From positions 1 through 64,000 of the forward strand of contig CAMAQF010000012.1 of assembly GCA_945860265.1 (NCBI GenBank): DNA of 64,000 bases. The letters are read 5' to 3'. Within the stretch, counting starts at the first letter, position 1, and the number at the start of each line of letters is the position of its first letter. Positions 35,941 through 45,011 of this stretch are shown piece by piece. This DNA is from Emticicia agri. Its GTDB lineage: Bacteria > Bacteroidota > Bacteroidia > Cytophagales > Spirosomataceae. The notes beneath the pieces were generated by a model that was not told the origin of the DNA, did not search any database, and saw only the letters and a list, made by a program, of their open reading frames with translations. The position numbers were made by a program, and so were the translations under genes.

Positions 35941-35994
35941 AATTCCCCTACTTATTCAAGGAGGGGTGTCCTGACGAAGTCAGACGGGGTGGTT
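35941..35994. repeat. REP-like palindromic intergenic repeat
   Basis: This GC-rich island in AT-rich surroundings contains CTGAC-GAA-GTCAG (35971-35983) and CCCCT...AGGGG arms flanking TTATTCAA. The type, with GGAGGGG and GACGGGGTGG blocks, is a familiar dispersed repeat in Bacteroidota genomes. A related G/C-rich palindrome occurs inside the GH3 gene at 60532-60564. Confidence 0.6.
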
Positions 35995-36605
35995 CTTGGC
36001 ATATAAATGCTAGAAAAATGTATTGTTGGAACAAACCACAAAAAATTAATTATCATCTTCGTCCTTATCTTATTCGCTACCAGCCATTTTTGCGGGGTAT
36101 GCTTTTGAGCCTTTGGCTGAATACCACAAAATTTTGTCTACGGTAAAGGCTCACGTTTTTGCAGTAAAACATAAGAACCAAAAAAATATACTTTTTTGGT
36201 CTAAATCCTAAATAAAAGCTTCGCCGTAAATTCTGATACTCTTTCAGTGGTCGAGGGCATTATTCAGGATTAATTCTTTTTGATTATACGCCAACGAATC
36301 GCATAGTAAATGAGGGTAACTACCAAACCTCGCTTGCATGCTCTTTTTGGTATAATCACTAACCATTCTAGCACTTGCCCAAAGATGTTCTTCGGACGAA
36401 AATTTACCCGAAAAAAGACAATTATCCATCAAAATATGCACGTGAGAGACTATGCTGATTTGGCTTGATTTTATCAAAAAAATACATAACGAAGCTATCC
36501 CATCGCCTTCTTTATATGTAATCTAAAAATTGGTCATAGGTGCTGAATGTTTATTAAAGTTACAAATAGTTAAAAACTTAGCCTACAAATTTCATAAAAT
36601 CTCAT

Positions 36606-36613
36606 TATATTTG
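36606..36613 (+). promoter_or_regulatory. -7 promoter element for the acylase gene
   Basis: TATATTTG matches TAnnTTTG and is 23 bases before the ATG at 36637. No TTG is seen at the usual distance upstream. Confidence 0.4.
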
Positions 36614-36636
36614 GCTTATTCAAACTAAACCTAAAC

Positions 36637-39009
36637 ATGAAAATCTTCATCAAAACCCTGCTTGTCTCAATAATAAGCATTTCTGCCTTTGCCCAAACAA
36701 TTAATATCAAAATCCTGCAACAACCCGTGGAGGTTTATAAAGATAAATGGGGAGTTTCGCATATTTATGCCCAAAATGAACATGATTTGTTTGTAACACA
36801 AGGCTATATGGCAGCCTCAGACCGACTTTTTCAACTAGAAATGTGGCGAAGACAAGCAACAGGTACAATGGCCGAACTTCTGGGCGAGCGTGAACTAAAG
36901 CGTGATATTGGCACAAGATTATTTAAGTTTAGGGGAAATCTAAATGCTGAACTGCAACATTATCATCCACGAAGCAAGCAAATCATTGAGGCTTTTGTGG
37001 CAGGAATAAATGCCTATATTACCGAAGCCCGACAAAAACCCGATGATCTACCTTTTGAATTTAAGTTACTCAAGACATTACCAAATTTTTGGACACCTGA
37101 AGTGGTTATTAGTCGCCATCAAGGGCTTTTGAGCAATATAGAAGATGAAATTAATAATGCTCGACTTGTAAAAATTTTAGGGGCAGATAAAATGCGTGAA
37201 TTATCGTGGTTTCATCCAAAAACCTCAGATAACGAACCCAACCTAAAGCTCGACAAAATTCTTGATAATGATGTGCTCTTTGAGCATATTTTAGAATATT
37301 ATGAAGCATTTAGAGCTCCATTAAAATTTCCAAAACCTGACAATAAAGTAGGATTACTCGATGATTTTCAGGATTGGTACAAAGACGAAAAAGACAATGT
37401 TGGCTCGAATAACTGGATAGTTTCGGGCAAACTTACCGAAAGTGGCTACCCAATGTTGGCCAATGACCCGCATCGAGCTCAATCGACGCCTTCGTTGCGT
37501 TATTGGGTGCATTTAAACGCTCCTAATTGGAATGTCATTGGTGGAGGCGAACCAACTTTACCTGGAGTTTCGATTGGTCATAACGAATACGGTGCTTGGG
37601 GATTGACTATTTTTGAAACCGATAATGAAGACTTGTACGTTTACGAAACCAACCCTAAAAACCCTGATCAGTATAAATACAAGGGTATTTGGGAAACCAT
37701 AAAAGTTATTTCGGATACAATTAAGGTCAAAGGGCAAGCCCCAAAAATAGTTCAGCTAAAATATACCCGGCACGGGCCAGTTGTTTTTGAAGATGCCAAA
37801 AAAAATCATTTGTATGCCGTTCGGGCGGGTTGGCAAGAAGTAGGCTGTGCTCCTTATTTAGCTAGTTTACGCATGAATCAAGCTCAAAGCTGGGAAGGAT
37901 TTCGTAAAGCTTGTACGTTTAGCCGAATTCCAGGCGAAAATATGATTTGGGCAGATAAAAAAGGACATATCGGCTGGCAAGCGGTGGGCATTTCACCAAT
38001 TCGTAAAAATTGGTCGGGCTTAGTTCCTGTTCCGGGCGATGGCCGTTTTGAATGGGGCGGTTATTTGCCCATCGAACTTTTGCCAAATAAGTTCGACCCA
38101 AGCGAAGGTTTTGTGGTTACGGCTAATAATAATCTGACTCCCAACAATTTTCCGAATAGAAATGCAATTGGTTGGCGTTGGGCAAATCCTGTGCGAGCCA
38201 ATAGAATCGAAGAAGTGCTGAGTTCGGGCAAAAAGCATACCTTAGAAGAGTTTGCTTTGTTGCAAAGCGACTATGTTTCGCTCACGGCTCGTGTGTTAGC
38301 TCCGATGTTAAAAAGATTACCAATTGATGCACAATATCGCTATCTAAAATCAAAACTCGAAAACTGGGATAATTTTGAGCTGAGTCCAGAATCGACCAAC
38401 GCTACGGTTTATGTTGAATGGGAAAGTTTATTGCAAAAGGCTGTTCATAAACTGGCAGTTCCCGAAAAAGCCCAAAAATACATGAAAACCATTCCGACCA
38501 AACGCATGACCGATTGGCTCGTAACTCCTCCGCCATTTTTAGGGGCAAATCCATTGGCAAGTCGAGATTCGTTACTAATTGCTTGTTTCAAACAAGCGGT
38601 TGAAAATATTGCCGCAAGATTGGGAAAAGATGAAAACCAATGGCAATACGGCCAAGCCAATAATAAGCATATTAAACTGACGCACGCACTTTCGGATTGG
38701 GTGACAGACCCAGCATTGAAGGCGAAAATTAATCTTGGCCCAATGCCTCGCGGTGGTTATGGCGAAACTGTCAATAACTCAAGCAATAACCTCAACCAAA
38801 CGCACGGAGCATCATTTAAAATAATTGTTGATACTGAAAATTGGGACAGAACTTTGGGTATAAATAACCCTGGTCAATCAGGTGACCCACGCTCAGAGCA
38901 TTATGGAGATTTATTTAACTTGTGGGGAACTGGCGGTTATTTTCCAGTATATTTCACGAAATCAAAAATTGTGGCCGTTTCAGAGAAAGTTATGGTTTTG
39001 AAGCCATAA
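36637..39009 (+). CDS. Penicillin acylase family Ntn-hydrolase
   Basis: The 790-residue precursor has a signal peptide (ending SAFAQ), an alpha subunit (VEVYKDKWGVSHIYAQNEHD, GYMAASDRLFQLEMWRRQATG), a linker, and a beta subunit starting at the autocatalytic cleavage site VGSNNWIVSG. Ser257 would become the new N-terminal nucleophile. ANDPHRAQSTPSLRYWVHL, LPGVSIGHNEYGAWGLT and the later VTANNNLTPNNFP also fit. Family members cleave amides such as beta-lactam side chains or acyl-homoserine lactones in the periplasm; the real substrate is not deducible. Confidence 0.93.
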   Translation: MKIFIKTLLVSIISISAFAQTINIKILQQPVEVYKDKWGVSHIYAQNEHDLFVTQGYMAASDRLFQLEMWRRQATGTMAELLGERELKRDIGTRLFKFRGNLNAELQHYHPRSKQIIEAFVAGINAYITEARQKPDDLPFEFKLLKTLPNFWTPEVVISRHQGLLSNIEDEINNARLVKILGADKMRELSWFHPKTSDNEPNLKLDKILDNDVLFEHILEYYEAFRAPLKFPKPDNKVGLLDDFQDWYKDEKDNVGSNNWIVSGKLTESGYPMLANDPHRAQSTPSLRYWVHLNAPNWNVIGGGEPTLPGVSIGHNEYGAWGLTIFETDNEDLYVYETNPKNPDQYKYKGIWETIKVISDTIKVKGQAPKIVQLKYTRHGPVVFEDAKKNHLYAVRAGWQEVGCAPYLASLRMNQAQSWEGFRKACTFSRIPGENMIWADKKGHIGWQAVGISPIRKNWSGLVPVPGDGRFEWGGYLPIELLPNKFDPSEGFVVTANNNLTPNNFPNRNAIGWRWANPVRANRIEEVLSSGKKHTLEEFALLQSDYVSLTARVLAPMLKRLPIDAQYRYLKSKLENWDNFELSPESTNATVYVEWESLLQKAVHKLAVPEKAQKYMKTIPTKRMTDWLVTPPPFLGANPLASRDSLLIACFKQAVENIAARLGKDENQWQYGQANNKHIKLTHALSDWVTDPALKAKINLGPMPRGGYGETVNNSSNNLNQTHGASFKIIVDTENWDRTLGINNPGQSGDPRSEHYGDLFNLWGTGGYFPVYFTKSKIVAVSEKVMVLKP

Positions 39010-39013
39010 AAAT

Positions 39014-39056
39014 AAAAAGAGCCGTAAGCGAAAAATGTTTTATGGCTCTTTTTTTA
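39014..39056. terminator. Bidirectional terminator between convergent genes
   Basis: The stem AAAGAGCCGTAA (39016-39027) pairs with TTATGGCTCTTT (39040-39051, one G-U pair) around a short A-rich loop, with a T-run to the right and an A-run to the left. It sits between the stops of the acylase gene (+) and the amine oxidase gene (-), so it can serve both. Confidence 0.75.
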
Positions 39057-40394
39057 ACCCAATATTTCCTTCGCAACTCTTTCACCCGAGCGAATCGCTC
39101 CGTCGATGTAGCCATTCCAGACATCGGAGGTTTCTGTGCCTGCCCAATGAATATTTCCAACTGGCTCACGCAGTGCTTTTCCGAGTGATGTCCACGCTCC
39201 CGTCGGCATAAGGCCTGCATAACAACCACGAGTAAATTCCTCAGCAGCCCAACTATGGTCGATGTAAGCAATCGGATTTCGTGCTTTTTCACCGAAAAAT
39301 TTAGCAAAAGAATTTAAAATCGACGCTTTTCGTTCTTCTTCCGATAGATTAGAAAATGCTTTTGCTTGATTTCCCAATACAAAACCCATCATTATTCCTT
39401 TGCTTCCATCTTTGGGCGAATTATCAAAAGTCACAGTTGTATAGCCTTCATTAGTAGCCGATAAGCCATTTAAGCCAGCTTCTCGCCAAAAAGGTTTGTC
39501 ATAAATCGCATACGTTTTCCAAACGGTTCCCATTGGCATTCGTTGTGTAAGTTGCTCACGATTAGCAGGCAAAAGCGGAAAATAATTGATTCGACCAGCC
39601 AAAGTTGGCGGAAGTGCTACCACCACTTTTTTTGCCAAAAACTCAAAATCATCGCCTTTGACGTTTACAATATTGTTTTCTTGAGAAATACTCCTTACAA
39701 ACGAATTAAATCCGATTTTATCTTTAAAAGTTTCGGCTAAACGCAAAGCAGGCTGCGAGGCTCCACCCAAAATCCGTTCTTCTTGGGCTCCATTTTTTAC
39801 ATTCATCAAAGTATCTAAATTTCGCCCCGATTTTGTGTAGAAAAGTGCATGAAGCATGGAAACCTCGTTGGGGTCAGCTGCCCAAATAGCTTCGGCAGCA
39901 AGCTTAAACATAATTTTAGCAGTCTTAAAATTCATCTGCTTATCCATCCATGTTGCCAACGTCATTGAGTCATAGTATTCCGCATTGGGCGACTCCCAAG
40001 GTTTTTCTAGGTCAATAGTTTTTGAGAGTTTATTTATTTGTTTGATTGCAAAATCTAAACTTAGCAACGAACCAATCGGTAGCGGAGGAATCAGTCCTTT
40101 GTAGCGTTTTACTTTACCATTAAAAAGCAAGGTGCTTTTTCCTTCATCATAAGTCGGAAAAGTCTGCACTCCAAATTCTTTTGCCAAAGCATAAATTTTA
40201 TCTTGAGTAGGCCCAACCCAAGCTGCTCCTAAATCTAAATACGTGCCATCGTCGTAATATTTTGTATAAACTCGCCCTCCTACCCTATCACGAGCTTCAA
40301 GTAGTAAAACATCTTTTCTAGCTTTGAGTAGCTCACGGGTAGCGGTCAGACCAGCATAGCCTGCCCCAATGACAATGGCATCATAAATTTTCAT
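39054..40394 (-). CDS. Flavin-dependent amine oxidase family protein
   Basis: The 446-residue protein has an N-terminal FAD-binding Rossmann fold (AIVIGAGYAGLTATRELLKA, then LLLEARDRVGGRVYT), the middle substrate region and the C-terminal GNIHWAGTETSDVWNGYIDGAIRSGERVA motif that closes the FAD site of monoamine oxidases. There is no signal peptide, so it is cytoplasmic. It would oxidise an amine; the substrate is unknown. Genes on both sides are not obviously related. Confidence 0.93.
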   Translation of the reverse strand: MKIYDAIVIGAGYAGLTATRELLKARKDVLLLEARDRVGGRVYTKYYDDGTYLDLGAAWVGPTQDKIYALAKEFGVQTFPTYDEGKSTLLFNGKVKRYKGLIPPLPIGSLLSLDFAIKQINKLSKTIDLEKPWESPNAEYYDSMTLATWMDKQMNFKTAKIMFKLAAEAIWAADPNEVSMLHALFYTKSGRNLDTLMNVKNGAQEERILGGASQPALRLAETFKDKIGFNSFVRSISQENNIVNVKGDDFEFLAKKVVVALPPTLAGRINYFPLLPANREQLTQRMPMGTVWKTYAIYDKPFWREAGLNGLSATNEGYTTVTFDNSPKDGSKGIMMGFVLGNQAKAFSNLSEEERKASILNSFAKFFGEKARNPIAYIDHSWAAEEFTRGCYAGLMPTGAWTSLGKALREPVGNIHWAGTETSDVWNGYIDGAIRSGERVAKEILG

Positions 40395-40498
40395 ATTTTT
40401 ATTTTTTAGGTTTTTGGAGTATGCTGACTTTAATCAGAAATTTAGAAAAATAAATTCTGTTAAAACCTAAAACCTAACTCATAAAACCTATCCCGTTC

Positions 40499-41698
40499 TC
40501 AAAACCTCTTTAAAACCAATTCACTCACTGTTTGTCCAATCGAGAGTGAAGAAGTTGCCGCTGGCGATGGTGCATTACAAACATTGATAGCTTGCTGATT
40601 CTCGAAAATGGTAAAATCATCTAGCAATCCACCTTCACGGTCGCAAGCTTGAGCTCTCACACCTGCAGGGCCCGTCAGGAGGTCATCGGACTGAATTTCG
40701 GGAATTAATTCCTGCAAAGCCTTCGTAAATGCAGCTTTCGAGAACGAACGATACATTTCACCCAAACCAGTTTGCCAATATTTGGCTGCCACTTTTCTAA
40801 ACCCTGGCCAAGCGAGCGTTTCAAATAGTTCGCCAAAATGAATATCCAATTTCTTATACCCTTCTCTACGGAAAGCCAAAACTGCATTTGGCCCCGCCTC
40901 CACGCCACCATGAATCATACGAGTAAAATGCACACCCAAGAATGGAAAGTTAGGGTCCGGTACAGGATAAATGAGGTTTTTTACGAGATATTGTCTTTCG
41001 GGCTTTATCTCAAAATATTCTCCTCTAAATGGCGTAATTCTGAGATTGTTGGAACGCTCATCGGTCATTTGTCCAACTTTATCGGAGTAAAGCCCAGCAC
41101 AGTTGACGACCAATTTTGTTTCGTAAGTATTTTTGGAAGTTTTTATTACTGAAACGCCATTTTTTGTTACAATACTTTCTACTTTTTCATTGAATGCAAT
41201 TTCTCCACCCAGTTTCTGAGTTTTAGCTAAATATTTTTTACAAACATCAGTATAATTAATGATACCAGTTTGAGGCACAAAAAATCCTTTTAAACCTTTT
41301 ACATGCGGTTCGTATTCTTTGATTTGATCGGCATTCAACATCTTGAAGCCATCTAAGCCATTTTGTTTGCCACGCTCAAAAAGTCCGTCAAGAATCGAAA
41401 TTTGTTCGGGTTTTGTAGCCACAACAATTTTTCCGCAGAGTTCGTATTTTATATCTTCTTTTTGGCAGAAATCAAGAAGCATATCGTAGCCTTTGATACA
41501 ATTAATAGCTTTCAAACTACCTGGTTTGTAATAAAGTCCCGAGTGAATAACGCCGCTATTATGGCCCGTTTGGTGTTTGGCCACTACATCTTCTTTTTCG
41601 ATGATGAGCAATTTCAAACTCGGATTTTGTTCTTTTATTCGCAAGGCAGTGGCCAAGCCAACTATTCCTCCACCGATTATTGTTACATCATAAATCAT
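40499..41698 (-). CDS. lhgO: L-2-hydroxyglutarate oxidase/dehydrogenase
   Basis: The ATG at 41698 (MIYDVTIIGGGIVGLATALR) is used; the listed upstream TTG adds four residues without support. The 399-residue FAD protein has the DAO-type Rossmann motif and the family-specific TGHNSGVIHSGLYY, FRGEYFEIKPE, PFLGVHFTRMIHGGVEAGPNAV and GPAGVRAQA motifs. It oxidises L-2-hydroxyglutarate to 2-oxoglutarate and passes electrons to the membrane, a metabolite repair role. It is a single gene. Confidence 0.93.
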   Translation of the reverse strand: MIYDVTIIGGGIVGLATALRIKEQNPSLKLLIIEKEDVVAKHQTGHNSGVIHSGLYYKPGSLKAINCIKGYDMLLDFCQKEDIKYELCGKIVVATKPEQISILDGLFERGKQNGLDGFKMLNADQIKEYEPHVKGLKGFFVPQTGIINYTDVCKKYLAKTQKLGGEIAFNEKVESIVTKNGVSVIKTSKNTYETKLVVNCAGLYSDKVGQMTDERSNNLRITPFRGEYFEIKPERQYLVKNLIYPVPDPNFPFLGVHFTRMIHGGVEAGPNAVLAFRREGYKKLDIHFGELFETLAWPGFRKVAAKYWQTGLGEMYRSFSKAAFTKALQELIPEIQSDDLLTGPAGVRAQACDREGGLLDDFTIFENQQAINVCNAPSPAATSSLSIGQTVSELVLKRF

Positions 41699-41801
41699 TT
41701 TAACTATCAATTATCAAATATCAATTATTAAGAAAAAAAGATTGAAAATCAATTTCTACAATAACAAAATAACCTTGTTCATTTAAAAAGTACAATTTTT
41801 C

Positions 41802-41832
41802 TTGGCGTTTTGAATTACCAAACTTAAATTTG
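41802..41832 (+). promoter_or_regulatory. Promoter of the small lipoprotein gene
   Basis: TTG at 41802-41804 and TAAATTTG at 41825-41832 are 20 bases apart, matching the Bacteroidota -33/-7 promoter. Transcription would begin around 41838, leaving a leader of about 20 bases before the ATG at 41859. Confidence 0.7.
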
Positions 41833-41858
41833 TACAAATTTAACAACAACATTTAGAT

Positions 41859-42107
41859 ATGAAAAAGTTTAGTGTTTTATTATTTGCAGGAGTAGCGATT
41901 TCGTTGACTTCTTGCGATTATCAAAAAAACAATCGTATCGAACAAAAAGATGTTCGTCAAGGTGATGAGTGGGTTTATGGTGTAAGTCCGGATTCAGCAG
42001 CAAGTCAATTAAAAAATAAATATACAGCAAATCCTGAACTTGAAAAACGCACAAAAGCGATTCAAGAAAAAATGTTTGGTGCAGGAAAATCTAATGAAGG
42101 TGCATAA
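41859..42107 (+). CDS. Small lipoprotein of unknown function
   Basis: The 82-residue protein has a lipobox (VAISLTSCDYQ), so the mature lipoprotein starts at Cys19. The rest is hydrophilic and rich in Lys/Glu/Gln (RIEQKDVRQGDEWVYGVSPD), with a predicted helix near the C-terminus (LEKRTKAIQEKMFG). It has its own good promoter and no linked partner. I do not recognise a family. Confidence 0.8.
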   Translation: MKKFSVLLFAGVAISLTSCDYQKNNRIEQKDVRQGDEWVYGVSPDSAASQLKNKYTANPELEKRTKAIQEKMFGAGKSNEGA

Positions 42108-42247
42108 TTAACACCGATGATTTTGCTTACAGTAGGCGGGTTACAGTTTATCATGGCATTTCTGTGCTACATATCCTGTAATATGCCTATTTTTATTTTT
42201 TTAAATCTCAGTGTTAACCTTATGTCAATAAAAAGAAACATTAATAA

Positions 42248-43309
42248 ATGAACATAGCACTTGTAACAGGATCGGCAGGTTTAATTGGTAGTGAATCAGT
42301 TGCCTTTTTTGCCGAAAAATTTGATTTGGTAATTGGTATCGACAATAACCTTCGTTCGTATTTTTTTGGAGCAGAGGCTTCTACCGATTGGAATCGTAAA
42401 GGTTTAGAAGAAAAATACAATAATTATCGACATTATTCAGCAGATATTCGTTCGGAAGAAGAAATCGGTAAAATATTTGAAGAATACGGTACTGATATTA
42501 AGCTCGTCGTGCATACTGCCGCACAACCAAGTCATGATTGGGCCGCTCGTGAACCCTTCACTGACTTTACGGTAAATGCCAATGGTACACTCGTAATGCT
42601 CGAATCGACTCGTAAATATTGCCCAGAGGCAGTGTTTATTTTTACATCGACCAATAAAGTTTATGGCGATACGCCTAACTTTTTGCCATTGGTAGAATTA
42701 GAAACTCGCTGGGAAATCGACCAAAATCATCCATACTTTTTAAATGGAATCGACGAGTTGATGTCAATAGACCATTCAAAGCACTCAGTTTTTGGTGCAT
42801 CGAAAGTTGCGGCTGATGTAATGGTTCAAGAATACGGTAGATATTTTGGAATGAAAACCGCAGTTTTTCGTGGAGGATGTTTGACTGGACCCAATCACTC
42901 GGGAGCTCAATTACACGGTTTCTTAGCTTATTTAATGAAATGTGCTATTACTGGAAATCACTATACGATTTTTGGTTACAAAGGAAAGCAGGTTCGTGAT
43001 AATATCCATAGCTGGGATTTAGTGAATATGTTTTGGCATTTTTACCAAAATCCTAGTGCAGGCGAAGTTTATAACGCTGGCGGTGGACGCTTCTCGAACT
43101 GCTCAATGCAGGAAGGAATTGCGATTTGTGAGGAAATCACAGGCAATAAAATGAGCTTTAGCTATGCTGATGACAATCGCAGTGGCGACCATATCTGGTA
43201 TATTTCTGACCTTACGAAGTTCAAAAATCACTATCCAGAATGGACTTGGAAATATGATTTAAAAACTACACTTACACAGATGTACGATAACATCAGTAAG
43301 CGTGTATAG
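42248..43309 (+). CDS. NAD-dependent sugar epimerase/dehydratase (CDP-paratose 2-epimerase-like)
   Basis: The 353-residue protein is an extended short-chain dehydrogenase: [10 protein letters not shown] for NAD binding at the N-terminus, [24 protein letters not shown] and [14 protein letters not shown] plus [12 protein letters not shown], the layout of CDP-tyvelose/paratose 2-epimerases. The usual catalytic Tyr-x-x-x-Lys reads [11 protein letters not shown] here, with Phe at the Tyr position and Lys conserved. It likely makes an activated sugar for the glycosyltransferases downstream. It ends with a good terminator, so it may be a separate transcript. Confidence 0.87.
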   Translation: MNIALVTGSAGLIGSESVAFFAEKFDLVIGIDNNLRSYFFGAEASTDWNRKGLEEKYNNYRHYSADIRSEEEIGKIFEEYGTDIKLVVHTAAQPSHDWAAREPFTDFTVNANGTLVMLESTRKYCPEAVFIFTSTNKVYGDTPNFLPLVELETRWEIDQNHPYFLNGIDELMSIDHSKHSVFGASKVAADVMVQEYGRYFGMKTAVFRGGCLTGPNHSGAQLHGFLAYLMKCAITGNHYTIFGYKGKQVRDNIHSWDLVNMFWHFYQNPSAGEVYNAGGGRFSNCSMQEGIAICEEITGNKMSFSYADDNRSGDHIWYISDLTKFKNHYPEWTWKYDLKTTLTQMYDNISKRV

Positions 43310-43333
43310 TTGATTAGAAAAATATTGAGATTT

Positions 43334-43384
43334 AAAAAAGCCCAAATATTTGCACAATTAAGTGCTTTATTTGGGCTTTTTTTT
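43334..43384 (+). terminator. Rho-independent terminator after the epimerase gene
   Basis: The stem AAAAAGCCCAAATA pairs with TATTTGGGCTTTTT (right arm about 43368-43382) around a 19-base loop that includes TGCACAATTAAGTG, and is followed by a long T-run. Confidence 0.85.
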
Positions 43385-43425
43385 GAATAAAAAACAAATA
43401 ATGGATACAGATGATAGATTTTACG

Positions 43426-43433
43426 TATTTTTG
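43426..43433 (+). promoter_or_regulatory. -7 promoter element for the coiled-coil protein gene
   Basis: TATTTTTG fits TAnnTTTG and lies 24 bases before the start codon at 43458. There is no clear TTG at the ideal upstream distance. Confidence 0.4.
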
Positions 43434-43457
43434 TAAATAATATTAACACTTATTGAA

Positions 43458-44186
43458 ATGAGTGCACCAACAGTTGAGTATCGATTGGATACCTTAGAAA
43501 CGGTTTTGGCAGAATATATCATGCAACAAAACCGAAATCTTGCCCGACTTGAAAGAGAAATGTCAGATTTTAAAAACGAAATGTCGGATTTTAAAAACGA
43601 AATGTCGGATTTTAAAAATGAAATGATGGATTTCAAAAACGAAATGACGGATTTTAAAAATGAATCAAGAATTTCTCGAGATAAAACTACCGAAAACATT
43701 GATAATTATGTAAAAGAAGGGCGTGAGGCAAGAAAAGAAATGAACAAAAAATGGGGAGAGGTAACTAATAAGTTAGGTACTTTTGCTGAAGACTTTGTTG
43801 CTCCAAATATCCCAAGAATTGCAACTGATTTTTTTAAGTTTCCGAGTATTGATATTTTCAATCGCCGACAAGATAGACGAAATCCAAATGATGCATCGCA
43901 GGTATTTGAGTTTGATGTTTTTGCGGTATGTCACGCCGAAAAGAAAATTCTTTTGACTGATGTGAAATTTACCGTCAGAATGATTTATTTGGAAAGAGTA
44001 CAGCAAACTGCTGAGAATTTCAGGCTTGCATTTCCAGAATATGCTGATTATCAATTAATTGTGGTCTTTGCGAGCATGGCTATTGCCCAAGACCAAGTAA
44101 AATATCTTACAAAGATGGGTGTTTATGCCCTTGCTTTAGGTAATGACAATATGGATTTATTAAATTTTGAAGACATCAATCAATGA
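43458..44186 (+). CDS. Coiled-coil protein with C-terminal PD-(D/E)XK-like domain
   Basis: The 242-residue cytoplasmic protein has an N-terminal coiled coil dominated by five tandem copies of a 7-residue unit (MSDFKNE and variants, residues ~35-69), then a basic helix (RISRDKTTE...EGREARKEMNKKW). The C-terminal half resembles DUF3782/PD-(D/E)XK nuclease-like proteins: WGEVTNKLGTFAEDFVAPNI, FEFDVFAVCHAEKKILLTDVKFTV (D...x(n)...DxK form) and ENFRLAFPEY. The catalytic triad is not canonical, so nuclease activity is uncertain. Its stop overlaps the start of the GT2 gene by four bases. Confidence 0.75.
   Translation: MSAPTVEYRLDTLETVLAEYIMQQNRNLARLEREMSDFKNEMSDFKNEMSDFKNEMMDFKNEMTDFKNESRISRDKTTENIDNYVKEGREARKEMNKKWGEVTNKLGTFAEDFVAPNIPRIATDFFKFPSIDIFNRRQDRRNPNDASQVFEFDVFAVCHAEKKILLTDVKFTVRMIYLERVQQTAENFRLAFPEYADYQLIVVFASMAIAQDQVKYLTKMGVYALALGNDNMDLLNFEDINQ
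43560..43664 (+). repeat. Five tandem 21-bp in-frame repeats (coiled-coil heptads)
   Basis: Units of 21 bases start at 43560, 43581, 43602, 43623 and 43644, each reading ATG-xxG/xxA-GAT-TT(T/C)-AAA-AA(T/C)-GAA. Copies 1-3 are nearly identical; 4 and 5 differ by a few bases. Each unit is one heptad, so copy number can change without shifting the frame. Confidence 0.93.
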
Positions 44187-44917
44187 AGCTAAGCGTTGTA
44201 ATTCCCGCCTATAACGAAGAAGAAAGTATCTCAGAAACCCTCAGAAGTTTATATGCTACCTTAAAGAAATACGATATTCCGCACGAAATTTGGGTGACAA
44301 ACGATAACTCTAAAGATAATACTTTAGGCGTTTTGCAGGATTTACAGAAAGAAATACCCACGCTGGTTTTCGAGACAAACAAAGAGCCAAATGGCTTTGG
44401 ATACGCTGTTCGCTACGGTTTAGAGCGTTTTTCTGGCGATTGCGTGGCGGTTTTCATGGCCGATATGTCGGACGACCCCGAGGATTTGGTGAAATACTAC
44501 AAAACCATGCTCGCCGATAACGTCGATGCCGTCTTTGGTAGCCGTTGGATAAAAGGCGGAAAAGTTATTGACTATCCTGCCGTTAAGAAAATCATTAATC
44601 GGGTCGCTAATTTTATTATAAAAATGGTGATTGGCATCAAATATAATGATACTACGAATGCCTTTAAACTTTACAAACGTGAAACAATGGAAGGCTTGAA
44701 ACCTTTCCTTTCTCCTCACTTTAACTTGACGGTTGAACTTCCGCTAAAAACCATCGTTCGTGGATATTCTTACAGCGTAGTACCCAATAGCTGGACGAAC
44801 AGAAAATACGGAGAATCGAAACTTAAAATCAAAGAAATGGGTAGCCGCTATTTCTTTATTTTAGTGTATTGTTTTGTAGAAAAATTCTTCTCGAGAGGAG
44901 ATTATATGAAGAAATAG
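44183..44917 (+). CDS. GT2 family glycosyltransferase (dolichyl-phosphate mannose synthase-like)
   Basis: The 244-residue protein has the GT-A fold of GT2: VVIPAYNEEESISETLRSL, VTNDNSKDNT, GFGYAVRYGL and the DxD-like ADMSDDPEDLV. The later FNLTVELPLKTIVRGYSYSVVP region is typical of lipid-phosphate sugar synthases. It would transfer a sugar from a nucleotide donor to a polyprenyl phosphate, supplying GT-C enzymes such as the two large membrane proteins that follow. It has no transmembrane tail. Start overlaps the preceding stop by four bases, and it ends with a weak hairpin at 44934-44959. Confidence 0.92.
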   Translation: MKLSVVIPAYNEEESISETLRSLYATLKKYDIPHEIWVTNDNSKDNTLGVLQDLQKEIPTLVFETNKEPNGFGYAVRYGLERFSGDCVAVFMADMSDDPEDLVKYYKTMLADNVDAVFGSRWIKGGKVIDYPAVKKIINRVANFIIKMVIGIKYNDTTNAFKLYKRETMEGLKPFLSPHFNLTVELPLKTIVRGYSYSVVPNSWTNRKYGESKLKIKEMGSRYFFILVYCFVEKFFSRGDYMKK

Positions 44918-44933
44918 AAAGTTTACAAGTATC

Positions 44934-44959
44934 GCACGACTAAAATAAAAAGGTCGTGC
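44934..44959. repeat. Small inverted repeat after the GT2 gene
   Basis: GCACGAC (44934-44940) pairs with GTCGTGC (44953-44959) with a 12-base A-rich loop. There is no long T-run, so it is a weak terminator or an RNA structure at most. Confidence 0.45.
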
Positions 44960-45011
44960 TTGGCTATTATTCCACACTTTTTTGACTGTCGAGGCATAAC
45001 CAAAAAATCTA

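Larger units (their letters stand above)
35892..36636. other. Intergenic region with a REP-like repeat and decayed sequence
   Basis: About 745 bases without a supported gene. It contains a GC-rich palindromic repeat at 35941-35994. A minus-strand frame at 36244-36477 (77 codons) looks coding-like in its middle but has no recognisable similarity and is interrupted upstream and downstream by stops, so it could be a gene remnant. A TATATTTG -7 promoter element at 36606-36613 lies 24 bases before the next gene. Confidence 0.55.

Noticed and set aside
36244-36477. 77-codon minus-strand reading frame before the acylase gene
   Set aside because: No recognisable similarity and stops close by on both sides; at best a remnant, so only noted in the region entry.
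43560-43664. CRISPR array
   Set aside because: The 21-bp units are directly adjacent without spacers and are in-frame protein heptads.
43421-43699. 92-codon minus-strand frame with repeats of ISFLKS
   Set aside because: Reverse reading of the 21-bp repeats of the coiled-coil gene, which has a better start and continues into a real domain.
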